Positions 53,790 to 62,695 of a stretch of DNA of 64,000 nucleotides are shown in pieces; position 1 is the stretch's first letter, and the number at the start of each line of letters is the position of its first letter. The position numbers and the translations under genes are program-made. The stretch lies in contig NZ_VOIL01000001.1 in assembly GCF_007994735.1 (NCBI RefSeq), forward strand, positions 1,488,001 to 1,552,000, in the 5' to 3' direction. The DNA comes from Nesterenkonia populi (lineage in GTDB: Bacteria; Actinomycetota; Actinomycetes; Actinomycetales; Micrococcaceae). A model generated the notes under the pieces. The model was not told the origin of the DNA. It saw nothing but the letters and a program-made list of their open reading frames with translations, and did not search any database.

Positions 53790-55004
53790 GTGAGTTCGAA
53801 TCGTGTTGTCGTCTATAAGGGCCCGGGTGAGGTTGCGGTCGAATCCGTCGACTACCCCAAGCTGGAGATCCCCAGGGAGGTCGCCGACCATTTCGGCATC
53901 TCTCAGAAGGCGCCGCATGCGGCGATCCTGAAGGTGGTCACCACCAATATCTGCGGTTCGGACCAGCACATGGTCCGTGGCCGCACCACCGCCCCGGTGG
54001 GCCAGAGCCTCGGCCACGAGATCACCGGCGAGGTGGTGGAGACGGGCGACGATGTCCTCTTCGCCAAGCCGGGCGACATCTGCTCGGTCCCGTTCAACAT
54101 TGCCTGCGGCCGCTGCCGGATGTGCAACGTGGGCAAGACCGGCATCTGCCTGAACGTCAACCCGGCCAGGGCGGGGGCCGCCTACGGGTACGTGGATATG
54201 GGCGGCTGGATCGGCGGTCAGGCCGAGTACGTCCTGGTGCCGTACGCGGACTTCAATCTGCTGAAGTTCCCGGACCGGGACCAGGCGCTGGAGAAGATCC
54301 TGGACCTTACGATGCTCTCTGACATCTTCCCGACTGGATATCACGGCGCCTACACCGCGGGCGTGACCACCGGCTCCACCGTCTACATCGCCGGCGCGGG
54401 CCCGGTGGGCCTGGCAGCGGCGCATTCGGCGCAGCTGCTGGGTGCGGGCGCAGTGCTCGTCGGCGATATGAACAAGGAGCGGCTCGCCAAGGCCGAGAGC
54501 TTCGGCTGCGTAGGGATCGACCTCACCGAGGACGGCACTCTGCCGGAGAAGATCGAGCAGGTGCTGGGGGAGCCGGAGGTAGACGCTGCAGTGGATGCGG
54601 TGGGCTTTGAGGCGCGCGGCCACGGCAGGGATGCTGACGAGGCCCCGGCCACGGTGCTCAATGACTGTATGGAGGTGGCCCGAGCCGGTGCCGGCATCGG
54701 CATCCCCGGCCTGTACGTCACGGGTGACCCCGGCGCAGCGGATGCCAGCGCGAAGGAAGGCACCTTGGGCGTGCGGCTGGGCCTGGGCTGGGCGAAGTCG
54801 CACTCGTTCGCGACCGGCCAGTGCCCGGTGAAGCAGTACAACCGGCAGCTGATGAAGGCGATCATCTATGACAAGGCGAAGATCGCCGAGGTGGTCAGCG
54901 CCACTGCGGTGACGCTCGATGAGGCGCCGGATGCCTACCAGCAGTTCGATTCAGGCGTGGCACGGAAGTTCGTGATCGACCCGCACGGGATGGTGCCTGC
55001 CTAG
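53790..55004 (+). CDS. fdhA: Glutathione-independent formaldehyde dehydrogenase
   Basis: 404 residues of the zinc MDR family close to Pseudomonas-type formaldehyde dismutase/dehydrogenase: catalytic-zinc motif NICGSDQHMVRGR and GHEITGEVV, structural-zinc cysteines in ACGRCRMCNVGKTGICL, and Rossmann motif YIAGAGPVGLAAAHSA. NAD is tightly bound in this family, so no thiol cofactor is needed. GTG start after AAAGGAG. Might dispose of formaldehyde from sarcosine oxidation (inference, the genes are 50 kb apart). Confidence 0.9.
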   Translation: MSSNRVVVYKGPGEVAVESVDYPKLEIPREVADHFGISQKAPHAAILKVVTTNICGSDQHMVRGRTTAPVGQSLGHEITGEVVETGDDVLFAKPGDICSVPFNIACGRCRMCNVGKTGICLNVNPARAGAAYGYVDMGGWIGGQAEYVLVPYADFNLLKFPDRDQALEKILDLTMLSDIFPTGYHGAYTAGVTTGSTVYIAGAGPVGLAAAHSAQLLGAGAVLVGDMNKERLAKAESFGCVGIDLTEDGTLPEKIEQVLGEPEVDAAVDAVGFEARGHGRDADEAPATVLNDCMEVARAGAGIGIPGLYVTGDPGAADASAKEGTLGVRLGLGWAKSHSFATGQCPVKQYNRQLMKAIIYDKAKIAEVVSATAVTLDEAPDAYQQFDSGVARKFVIDPHGMVPA

Positions 55005-55031
55005 GCCTGCTGCTCAGAGGGAACGAAAAAG

Positions 55032-55067
55032 CCCTCTGCGGACCGCGCGCACACGGTCTGCAGAGGG
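55032..55067 (+). terminator. Terminator after fdhA
   Basis: 14-bp stem with one mismatch (CCCTCTGCGGACCG with CGGTCTGCAGAGGG, 8-base loop), 28 bases after the stop codon. Confidence 0.75.
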
Positions 55068-55382
55068 TCTCCTCATTCGGGACGGGCTATCGGATGCACA
55101 AGCCAACAAAATGGACAAGCTGGCAAAAGAAGTAGATGCCTTGCTTGACGAGGTTTTGCCTGCCCCCCTGGTTGCACCCGAATCTACGCGAAAGCGACCG
55201 CGCGGGACGTTGGATCCTCGCAGACCGGAACTGACAAGCTCAGAACCGCTACCTGCGAACTGTTGTCGCACACGGGGATATTCTGAGAGGATTTTCGTCC
55301 CGACGCCACGGATATACGCGGTTCCCGGTAGCTTTAGTGGGCAGCAGTTACGTCAACAACCCGAGCGACTTTCTGGCATCTC
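55068..55382. other. Gap with no supported gene
   Basis: Visibly less GC-rich than its surroundings. A plus-strand frame from 55111 reads MDKLAKEVDALLDEVLPAPL, plausibly helical, but then degrades into low-complexity residues and overlaps the GIY-YIG gene antisense. It could be the start of a lost gene; I cannot assign it. Confidence 0.3.
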
Positions 55383-55934
55383 TCAAACTGTCCGATTGGC
55401 AAAGGGCCGTTTGCCGTGTTCGCGCCGTGAAGCGAAGTCTGCGATGAGTCGGGTTTCGAGAGCGTCCACGAACTTGTCCGAAGGATCGTGTGCCGGTCGC
55501 CAGCAGACGCTGAGCGAGGCAGCGTCCTCGAGCTGGAAGATCCAGACACCGCCATCATGGTTGTCGGCGGTGCCGGCTCCGGTTCGTCGGTACTGCTTCA
55601 GCCGCCGATGGATACCGTCCTGTCGAGCACCCCAGGTTGCCTTACCGATATACAGGACCTCCGAGCCTGGCACCCAAGCCTGCTCCAGCGTGGCGATCGG
55701 TGCCGTGAAATCGCGCGTCTTACCGGCTGGGCTGCGTTCGAGGAACTTCGGCGGCTTGTTGGACTCGCGCAGTACCACATACACGCCTGGGTCTGTCGTG
55801 GGGCGGGTGGAGCGAAGTTCGTCAAAGGGTAGAAACCCCTCGTATCCGGCGCCTTCCAGGCCAACGCGCGTCCACGCGTCAGGGATGTAGCCGGGGAAAT
55901 TCATTGCCGCACGCAGATCCGGGAGGTTGGGCAC
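55383..55934 (-). CDS. GIY-YIG nuclease-fold protein
   Basis: About 183 residues. The core shows GVYVVLRES (GIY position), VLYIGKA (YIG position), a following Arg in HRRLKQYRR, a Glu in DALETRLIADF and an Asn in RPFANR, i.e. the full set of catalytic positions of GIY-YIG nucleases. No other domain is fused, unlike UvrC or homing endonucleases. The GTG at 55934 lies six bases after CATACT, suggesting a leaderless start; the frame is open to an ATG at 56009, and an ATG at 55904 is also possible. It sits in the accessory patch before tRNA-Pro; substrate unknown. Confidence 0.7.
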   Translation of the reverse strand: MPNLPDLRAAMNFPGYIPDAWTRVGLEGAGYEGFLPFDELRSTRPTTDPGVYVVLRESNKPPKFLERSPAGKTRDFTAPIATLEQAWVPGSEVLYIGKATWGARQDGIHRRLKQYRRTGAGTADNHDGGVWIFQLEDAASLSVCWRPAHDPSDKFVDALETRLIADFASRREHGKRPFANRTV

Positions 55935-56054
55935 GGTTGAAGTATGGCATAGGGGTATAGAGACCCCCGGAGGATCTATCTCTGTGGACTTTGCGACAGT
56001 ATGCGCCACAACACAAATGCCTCCGCCGTGATCACCGACTGCACACGATCGAAC

Positions 56055-56354
56055 TCATGACTCACCCTTTCGTCGAAGATGACGCAACTCCCTGGAGCTT
56101 GAGTTTCTTTGTCGACGAGGAATACTGGCGAGTCCTGCCAAGGTCTCCTCGCTAAGCATTGGTGGATCCGTCGCCATCATCTTGAGCAAGCTAGCGATTT
56201 CATCAGGAGGAAGTTTTGCCAGTTCACTTCGTACTTCTTCGAGACTCTCAGCGCCAACGATGTCTGAATTTGCCACGATCTTCATCTGCTTGTCGCTGAA
56301 TACTTTGGCAGCGAGAGATGCCGAGTAACGAGCCCCAGCCTCAGCGCTCGACAT
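56055..56354 (-). CDS. Hypothetical small protein
   Basis: 99 residues, mostly helical and charged (SLEEVRSELAKLPPDEIASLLK, then a basic tail RRQRNSSSRELRHLRRKGES). No family recognised. The frame is open upstream to a stop near 56437 without another start codon, so it may be the remains of a longer gene cut by the neighbouring IS. No clear ribosome-binding site. Confidence 0.4.
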   Translation of the reverse strand: MSSAEAGARYSASLAAKVFSDKQMKIVANSDIVGAESLEEVRSELAKLPPDEIASLLKMMATDPPMLSEETLAGLASIPRRQRNSSSRELRHLRRKGES

Positions 56355-56461
56355 TTTGGGAGATCGGTGTTGTACGGGGACTTGGGCAAGTTCTTGCGAC
56401 GTCCCGGAAGCAACGTCTCCCTGAATTTCTCTAGAGTTCTATTGGGTCTTGTGACGCGAGA

Positions 56462-57545
56462 TGAAGCGCCCCAGGTTCTCTGCCGCTGTCATACGGGCTG
56501 CGGCTCACTCACGTTAGCTGCGTAGTAAGCGCGTTCGTACTCTACCGGGGTCAGGTTTCCCCGCGTCCCGTGGAGGCGGCGGTTGTTCCACCAACCGACC
56601 CAGCCCGCGGTGGCGAACTCGAGGTCTGCCAGCTGCCGGTAGGGGCCCTCGTGGAAGACATCGGTGCGGATGCACTCGGTCTTGAACAGCCCAATGAGGG
56701 ACTCCATGAGGCTGTTGTCATAAGTGTCGCCGACGGTGCCGATTGAAGGGCGGATGCCCTCGATCTCCAGATGCTCGGTGAAGCGCACCGAGGTGTACTG
56801 AGAACCGGCGGCCGAGTGGCTGATCAGCTGACCTGGCTCCACCGGGTTGTCTTCGCGATCACGCTGCCAGATCGCCATACGCAGCGGGATATCCACCAGT
56901 TCGGTCTCTCTGGTGATGGCCGCGTTCAGTCGATGATCTGTTGGGCGTAGACATCGACGATGAAGGCCACATAGGACCACCCCGCCCAGGTGCGCACGTA
57001 CGTGAAATCCGCGACCCAGACACGATTCGGCGCTTCTGCGGTGAAGTCCCGGTTCAGCAGGTCCTCGGCGCGGACCCCGTCCTTGGCCGGGATCGTGGTG
57101 CGGATGCCCTTGCCTCGGCGCACGCCGACCGGCCCCAGGCTGCGCATCGCCCGGTCGACTCCGCCCCGGGAGGCACCCGGGATACTGCGGCGGGTCAGCG
57201 CGGTCATCTTCCTGCGCCCGTAGAGGCCCTCCGGAGCGAGCTTGGTGTTGTCGTGGCGATCGGTCGTGAAGGCCAGCTTCCGAATCTGGCCCTCCACCGA
57301 TGCATCAGTGATCGTGCGGGATGCGACGTGTTGGTTCTTGCGGGCCCAGGCCCGATAGGTCCCCGCTGCGATCTTCATGCCCTCGGCAGAAAGGATCTGA
57401 CAGATCGACTCGACAGCGAAACCTTGGCCCCTGAGTTCCTCAATGAACGCCAGGATCAGCGGCTGCGGGGATGGAGTTCCCCCGCGAAGAAAATCGAGGC
57501 CCTGCGCCTGCCGGATCCAATAGACCTGGCGGGTCTCGCAGTGTG
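56462..57545 (-). mobile_element. IS3-family insertion sequence remnant
   Basis: Contains a broken orfB. The left end may be the inverted repeat starting TGAAGCGCCCCAGG at 56462. There is no orfA and no matching right repeat (expected ending ...GGGGCGCTTCA), so the right end, toward tRNA-Pro, is truncated; its boundary is approximate. Confidence 0.65.
56489..57495 (-). pseudogene. IS3-family transposase orfB, frameshifted and catalytically mutated
   Basis: The first part (DFLRGGTPSPQPLILAF, HTH_21-like region, WVADFTYVRTWAGW with the first catalytic Asp) ends at a premature TGA after VYAQQIID near 56926; homology resumes in another frame at RLNAAITRETELVD and runs to the normal C-terminus (GWVGWWNNRRLHG). 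The break lies inside the DDE domain, not at a programmed frameshift site. In addition the usual HSD before GSQYTS reads HSA (GCC for GAC), removing the second catalytic Asp, while the Glu (MESLIG) remains. The element cannot transpose itself. Confidence 0.85.
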
Positions 57546-57609
57546 AAAAATCACTTGTTGACCCCTGTTACTCGCGACCTTTCAGTCGCCTGTTCGAGTA
57601 ACCACTCCG

Positions 57610-57686
57610 TGGTCGGGCTAGCGGGATTTGAACCCACGACCTTCCGTCCCCCAGACGGACGCGCTACCAAGCTGCGCTATAGCCCG
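57610..57686 (-). tRNA. tRNA-Pro (anticodon GGG)
   Basis: 77 bases including an encoded CCA. Acceptor arms CGGGCTA and TAGCCCG pair, the anticodon loop is CTGGGGG with stem TCCGT/ACGGA, and the T-loop reads GGTTCAAATCC. Its 3' end faces the IS remnant and accessory patch. Confidence 0.95.
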
Positions 57687-57763
57687 TTGACGTGCTCTGC
57701 GGCGGAGCGAACCCCGCCGGAAGCACCCCGAAAGTCTACACGAGTAACCGTGGGCCAGCGAGT

Positions 57764-59113
57764 TCAGCCGGCCAGCTCACTCTCCAGCGCCGCCCGCGCG
57801 GCCAGCTGTCCGGAGATCACCGCTCCCTCCATCGTCGCCAGGTGCTTCTGCTTGGTGTAGTCGCCGGCGAGCACCAGGCCGTTCACCGGTGTCCGCTGCG
57901 CAGGACGCTTCGCCTCGTTTCCCGGGGCCAGCGAGTAGAAGTCCGAGGGGATCACGACCTTCCGGAAGTCGAGCATCCTGTTCCGCAGGTCCAGCCCGAG
58001 ACGGTCTGCGTCGGCGAACGCCAGCTTCACCAGCTCCCAGGCGTCGGTCTCCCGATGGGTGTGCGGGTCTGAGCAGATGATGCTGACCCGGCCGCGGGAA
58101 TCCCGGAAAGCAGTGCGGGACTGTTCCGAGAAGGAGGCTAACACCGTGCCGGGGCCGAACGTGGCACGGTCCTTGGGCATCAGCGGCTCAGACAGCTCCA
58201 GCTGCAGGCCCACGCTCGGTGTGGACTCCAGGCTCAGGAAATCGTCGAACCAGTCAACGCCGGACAGCTGCTCCTGCACCAGTTCCTGGGCAGGTCCGAC
58301 CGAGGCGGCGAGCACCACAGCATCAGCCACCAGCGGCTCACCGTCCACCCGCACACCGGTGACTTCCCCGGCGTCGGTGATCAGCTGCTCCGCCGGTGCG
58401 GAGGTCCGCACCGTTCCGCCTCTGGACCGGATGTACTCGGCAATCGGCTCCGCCAGCACCTCGGTCATCGGACCGGAGAACGCGCCCACGCGGGCCAGGG
58501 CCGCCGTGTCCCAGTAGGGGACCATCAGCCCCATGAAATTGTGCATCGAGTAGCGCTCCGGCGGCACAAAGAACAGTCCCTCGGTCAGCGGCACCAGAAT
58601 CCGGAAGATCGTGGTCTCTGAGATCCCGTGCTGCCGGGCATAGTCGCTGACCGTGATCGCATCCAAGGAGGCAGGGTCATCCAGGTGCTGCTTGGCGCCG
58701 GCTGCCAGCATCCTGCCCAGCTTCGCCTTCTCCGCCATCGGCAGGAAATCACTGTTGCCCAGCGCCTCGGCCACCGACTTCAGCGGCTTGTGAACCATCG
58801 AAGCGCCGAATTCGGCCCGCGGCCCGCCGTCGGGCGCGATGATCTCGATCTCGTCCTCCCAGACCACCACCTCGTTCAGGGACTTGCCCACGTGGCGGAT
58901 CAGGTCCGGCATCGCCGAGTAGAACCCCAGGTAACGGTGCAGGCCTGATTCGATGGTCATCCCGTCCGCGTCCCAGCTGGAGGTCCGCCCGCCCACCTGC
59001 GGCGCTGCCTCCAGCACCGTGACGCGGTGCCCCGCATCCACCAGGTCCACGGCGGCGGCCAGGCCGGCCAGCCCCGCTCCGACGACGACGGCGTGCTTCT
59101 GGTTCTCAGGCAT
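57764..59113 (-). CDS. FAD-dependent amine oxidase / phytoene desaturase-like protein
   Basis: 449 residues. N-terminal FAD motif VVGAGLAGLAAAVDLVDAG and VGGRTSSWDADGMTIESGLH; the C-terminal FAD motif is NGLVLAGDYTKQKHLATMEGAV. Similar to carotenoid desaturases and hydroxysqualene dehydroxylase (HpnE). No carotenoid or hopanoid genes are in the window, so the substrate is open. TACTTT ends seven bases before the ATG, suggesting a leaderless message. Confidence 0.8.
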   Translation of the reverse strand: MPENQKHAVVVGAGLAGLAAAVDLVDAGHRVTVLEAAPQVGGRTSSWDADGMTIESGLHRYLGFYSAMPDLIRHVGKSLNEVVVWEDEIEIIAPDGGPRAEFGASMVHKPLKSVAEALGNSDFLPMAEKAKLGRMLAAGAKQHLDDPASLDAITVSDYARQHGISETTIFRILVPLTEGLFFVPPERYSMHNFMGLMVPYWDTAALARVGAFSGPMTEVLAEPIAEYIRSRGGTVRTSAPAEQLITDAGEVTGVRVDGEPLVADAVVLAASVGPAQELVQEQLSGVDWFDDFLSLESTPSVGLQLELSEPLMPKDRATFGPGTVLASFSEQSRTAFRDSRGRVSIICSDPHTHRETDAWELVKLAFADADRLGLDLRNRMLDFRKVVIPSDFYSLAPGNEAKRPAQRTPVNGLVLAGDYTKQKHLATMEGAVISGQLAARAALESELAG

Positions 59114-59120
59114 GGATCGG

Positions 59121-59126
59121 AAAGTA
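59121..59126 (-). promoter_or_regulatory. -10 box TACTTT, probable leaderless promoter of the FAD oxidoreductase
   Basis: On the minus strand TACTTT ends seven bases before the ATG at 59113; no ribosome-binding site. Confidence 0.4.
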
Positions 59127-59261
59127 CCCGGGCAGTCTCCAGGAAAACTTCAGGTCACCTGGATCCCAGCGCAACGTTGTGCTCATCTGCCGTCTCAGGT
59201 TGCGATACACGGCGACACACAGCAGATATGTTCAAAAAGCTCGCTTACAGTGGACCACGCT

Positions 59262-60122
59262 ATGGCTCCCCAGAATACCCCTACCAGCCCTCTGATCTCC
59301 GCCGAAGAGCTCGACGCCCGGCTGGGCGACCCCCAGGTGAAGATCCTCGACGTCCGCTGGCGCCAGGACCGCCCCGAAGGCATGCCCGAATACCTCCAGG
59401 GCCACATCCCCGGCGCAGTGTTCGTCGACCTCGACTACGAGCTCGCCGACCCCGAAGCCGCCAACAACGGGCACGGGCGCCACCCCCTGCCCGTCCTCGA
59501 GGAGTTCCAGGCCACTGTCCAGCGCTGGGGAGTCAACAACGGCGACACGATCATCGTCTACGACGACCTCAAGAACCTCTCCTCGGCCCGCGCCTGGTGG
59601 CTGCTGAGATGGGCAGGCTTCGGCGACGTCCGGATCCTCGACGGCTCCCTGAGAGCCTGGACCGGCACCGGCCGCGCGGTCGCCGACGGCCTGGAGATGC
59701 CGGACTTCGGGGACGCTCACATCACCCCGCAGCAGATGCCTCTGCTGGAGGCGGACGACGTCGTCGGCTTCGCCCAGCGCGCCACGCTGCTCGACGCTCG
59801 CCCCGCCGACCGCTACACCGGCGAGTATGACCCGCTGAGCCCTCGCCCTGGGCACATCCCCGGGGCCATCAGCGCCCCAGCAGTCGGAAGCCTGGACAGC
59901 AGCGGCCGGTTCCTGCCGCCCCAGCAGCTGCGTGAGCGGTACCTGCGTCTGGGCGTGGACCCGGAGAGACCGGTGGCTGCCTACTGCACCTCTGGGCTGC
60001 ATTCGGCCCACTCCGTCATCGCGCTGCAGCTGGCTGGCTTCCAGGCGCTGCTCTACCCCGCCGGGTTCAGCCAGTGGACGCGTGACGAGGCGCGCCGCGT
60101 CGTCGTCGGCACGCACCCATGA
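59262..60122 (+). CDS. sseA: Sulfurtransferase (rhodanese / 3-mercaptopyruvate type)
   Basis: 286 residues with tandem rhodanese domains: an inactive N-terminal one (ILDVRWRQDRPEGMPEYLQGH, GDTIIVYDDLKN) and a catalytic C-terminal one with Cys in VAAYCTSGLHSAHSVIAL. The loop CTSGLHS differs from classic rhodanese CRKGVT, so thiosulfate or mercaptopyruvate preference is uncertain. Precedes the sulfite reductase gene by 75 bases. TACAGT lies ten bases before the ATG; no Shine-Dalgarno. Confidence 0.86.
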   Translation: MAPQNTPTSPLISAEELDARLGDPQVKILDVRWRQDRPEGMPEYLQGHIPGAVFVDLDYELADPEAANNGHGRHPLPVLEEFQATVQRWGVNNGDTIIVYDDLKNLSSARAWWLLRWAGFGDVRILDGSLRAWTGTGRAVADGLEMPDFGDAHITPQQMPLLEADDVVGFAQRATLLDARPADRYTGEYDPLSPRPGHIPGAISAPAVGSLDSSGRFLPPQQLRERYLRLGVDPERPVAAYCTSGLHSAHSVIALQLAGFQALLYPAGFSQWTRDEARRVVVGTHP

Positions 60123-60184
60123 CCCGCTGATCGAGAATGTGAACAAAACTTACGTCCGGTTCTTTTCAGGGCAGGACAGAGGCG

Positions 60185-60190
60185 TACCTT
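60185..60190 (+). promoter_or_regulatory. -10 box TACCTT, probable leaderless promoter of the sulfite reductase operon
   Basis: TACCTT ends six bases before the ATG at 60197 in the 74-base gap after the sulfurtransferase gene; no ribosome-binding site. Confidence 0.4.
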
Positions 60191-60196
60191 TGAATT

Positions 60197-61933
60197 ATGT
60201 CCACTGAGACCCCCGCGCGCTCGGCACGGCCCGCACGGCAGAAGAAGCCCAACGGTCAATGGAAGGTCGACGGCCAGGAGCCGCTGAACCACAACGAAGA
60301 GTTCAAGCAGGCGGACAACGGCCTCAACGTCCGGGAGCGGATCGAGCAGATCTACTCCAAGCAGGGCTTCGCCTCCATCGACCCTGACGACCTCCGCGGC
60401 CGCTTCCGCTGGTGGGGCCTCTACACGCAGCGCCGCCCAGGGGTTCCCGCCGGCGCGCACAACTCGCTGCCTCCCGAAGAGGTCGACGACGAGTACTTCA
60501 TGCTGCGCATCCGCATGGACGGAGGGGCGCTGACCACCGAGCAGCTGCGTGTCGTCGGAGAGCTCTCCCGTGACTTCGCGCGCAGCACCGCAGACATCAC
60601 CGACCGCCAGAACATTCAGCTGCACTGGGTCCGGGTCGAGGACATGCCGGAGATCTGGCGGCGCCTGGAATCCGTAGGCCTGGGCACCACCGAGGCCTGC
60701 GGCGACACCCCGCGCGTCATCCTCGGCTCCCCGGTGGCAGGGATATCCGCGGCGGAGATCATCGATCCCACCCCCGTGATCAAGGAGATCTCCCGGCGCT
60801 ACATCGGTGACCCGGAGCTCTCCAACCTCCCGCGGAAGTACAAGTCCGCGATCACCGGGCACCCCAGTCAGGATGTCGTCCATGAGATCAACGACTTCGC
60901 TCTGGTGGGTGTGAACCATCCCGAGCACGGGCCCGGGTTCGACCTGTGGGTCGGCGGCGGGCTCTCCACCAACCCGCGCCTGGCCGAGCGGCTCGGCGTC
61001 TTCCTCACCGAGGATGAGGCCCCGGACGTCTGGTACGCGGTGACCCAGTGCTTCCGCGACTACGGCTACCGGCGTCTGCGCAACAAGGCGCGTCTGAAGT
61101 TCCTGCTGGCCGACTGGGGCCCGGAGAAGTTCCGGCAGGTCATCGAGGATGAGTACCTCGGCCGCAGGCTGACCGACGGACCCGCGCCGCCGGCGCCCAC
61201 CAGCCCTGGCGATCATGTCGGCACGCACGCTCAGAAGGACGGGAAGTTCTACGTCGGGGCGGCGCCCGCCGTCGGCCGGGTCAACGGCGCGCTGCTGCTG
61301 AAGCTCGCTGATCTGATCGAAGCCCACGGCTCCACCCGGCTGCGCACGACCCCGCACCAGAAGGTTGTGGTGCTGGACATCGCCGAGGAGCACATCGACT
61401 CCCTGAAGAGGGGGCTGAAGAAGCTCGGCCTGGATCCGGATCCCAGCGTCTTCCGGCGCTCCACCATGGCCTGCACCGGCATCGAGTACTGCAAGCTCTC
61501 CTTCGTGGAGACCAAGTCCACCGGCGTGAAGGTCATCAACCAGCTCGAACGCGCATTGGCCGACGTCGCTGACCAGCTGCCCGAGCGCCTCACCCTGAAC
61601 ATCAACGGCTGCCCCAACTCCTGCGCCCGCATCCAGGTCGCAGACATCGGGCTGAAGGGTCAGCTGATGACCGGCGAGGACGGCGAGCAGACCCCCGGCT
61701 ACCAGGTGCACCTCGGCGGCGGGCTCGCCTCCTCCGACCGTGATGAGGAAGCCGGTCTGGGCCGCACCGTCCGCGGCCTGAAGGTCACCCGTGATGGGGT
61801 TGCCGTCTACGTGGAGAAGCTGATCCGCCGCTATCTCGGCACCCGGGAGTCCGCCTCGGAGACCTTCGCCGCGTGGGCCCACCGCGTCGAGGACGAAGTC
61901 CTGCAGCACGAGTGGGAAGGAGCCGCAGCATGA
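60197..61933 (+). CDS. sir: Assimilatory sulfite reductase (ferredoxin)
   Basis: 578 residues. Two nitrite/sulfite reductase half-domains; the siroheme/[4Fe-4S] cysteines are seen as CTGIEYC and CPNSC (C-x5-C and C-x3-C) in the C-terminal half. Tyr-Cys (EYCKLSF) is as in actinobacterial ferredoxin sulfite reductase SirA/NirA. Reduces sulfite to sulfide. Its stop overlaps cysH as ATGA. Confidence 0.92.
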   Translation: MSTETPARSARPARQKKPNGQWKVDGQEPLNHNEEFKQADNGLNVRERIEQIYSKQGFASIDPDDLRGRFRWWGLYTQRRPGVPAGAHNSLPPEEVDDEYFMLRIRMDGGALTTEQLRVVGELSRDFARSTADITDRQNIQLHWVRVEDMPEIWRRLESVGLGTTEACGDTPRVILGSPVAGISAAEIIDPTPVIKEISRRYIGDPELSNLPRKYKSAITGHPSQDVVHEINDFALVGVNHPEHGPGFDLWVGGGLSTNPRLAERLGVFLTEDEAPDVWYAVTQCFRDYGYRRLRNKARLKFLLADWGPEKFRQVIEDEYLGRRLTDGPAPPAPTSPGDHVGTHAQKDGKFYVGAAPAVGRVNGALLLKLADLIEAHGSTRLRTTPHQKVVVLDIAEEHIDSLKRGLKKLGLDPDPSVFRRSTMACTGIEYCKLSFVETKSTGVKVINQLERALADVADQLPERLTLNINGCPNSCARIQVADIGLKGQLMTGEDGEQTPGYQVHLGGGLASSDRDEEAGLGRTVRGLKVTRDGVAVYVEKLIRRYLGTRESASETFAAWAHRVEDEVLQHEWEGAAA

Positions 61934-62658
61934 GCACAGCCACCGCAATGAGCCTCGAGCAGCTCAAGGAGCTCGCCGAGTCCGGCGCCGAGCAGCTCGA
62001 CTGGGACGCCACCGCCGAACAGGTCATCGCCTGGGCGGCGGAGAACTTCGACCTCCGTGAGGTGGCGGTCGCCTGCTCCATGCAGGACGCCGTGCTGCCT
62101 GCCATGGTCGCCGACCAGATCCCCGGCGTCGACGTCCTCTTCCTGGAGACCGGCTACCACTTCGCCGAGACCATCGCCGCGCGCAACGAGGTGGAGCACA
62201 GCCTCGACGTGAACGTCGTTGACGTGAAGCCGAAGCTCTCCGTGGCTGAGCAGGACGAGCAGTACGGCAAAGACCTGTTCAGCAGGGACCCTGCCGCCTG
62301 CTGCCGCATGCGCAAGATGGAGCCCCTCGGCGAGGCCCTGTCCGGGTACAAGCTCTGGTTCACCGGCGTCCGCCGCGACGAGGCCCCCACCCGGGCCAGC
62401 ACGCCGCTGATCACCTGGGACGAGATGCACGGGCTGGTCAAGGTCAACCCGCTGGCCACTTGGAGCTTCGACGATCTCGTCGGCTACGCCACCGATCACT
62501 CGGTCCCGGTGAACATGCTGCTGCAGCACGGCTACCCCTCCATCGGATGCAAGCCCTGCACCCGTCCGGTGGCCCCCGGTGAGGACCCTCGGTCCGGCCG
62601 CTGGGCCGGGACCGGCAAGGTGGAGTGCGGCATCCACACCACCGACTCCACCTCCTGA
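61930..62658 (+). CDS. cysH: Assimilatory adenylyl-sulfate (APS) reductase
   Basis: 242 residues of the PAPS/APS reductase family. Cys124-Cys125, Cys207-x-x-Cys210 form the CC/CxxC set that binds a [4Fe-4S] cluster, marking it as APS rather than PAPS reductase; the catalytic Cys is in KVECGIH (residue 233). Makes sulfite from APS with thioredoxin. The ATG at 61930 overlaps the sulfite reductase stop; the frame is open upstream only inside that gene. Confidence 0.93.
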   Translation: MSTATAMSLEQLKELAESGAEQLDWDATAEQVIAWAAENFDLREVAVACSMQDAVLPAMVADQIPGVDVLFLETGYHFAETIAARNEVEHSLDVNVVDVKPKLSVAEQDEQYGKDLFSRDPAACCRMRKMEPLGEALSGYKLWFTGVRRDEAPTRASTPLITWDEMHGLVKVNPLATWSFDDLVGYATDHSVPVNMLLQHGYPSIGCKPCTRPVAPGEDPRSGRWAGTGKVECGIHTTDSTS

Positions 62659-62695
62659 CCGCGCACCCACCCAGATACGCACCCCAAGGACGCCC

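Noticed and set aside
55014..55271. 85-residue minus-strand frame after fdhA
   Set aside because: Spans the fdhA terminator hairpin and has no start signal or homology I can see.
56926..56980. Programmed frameshift in the IS3 transposase
   Set aside because: The break is inside orfB within the DDE domain, not at an orfA/orfB junction, and no slippery A-rich heptamer is present.
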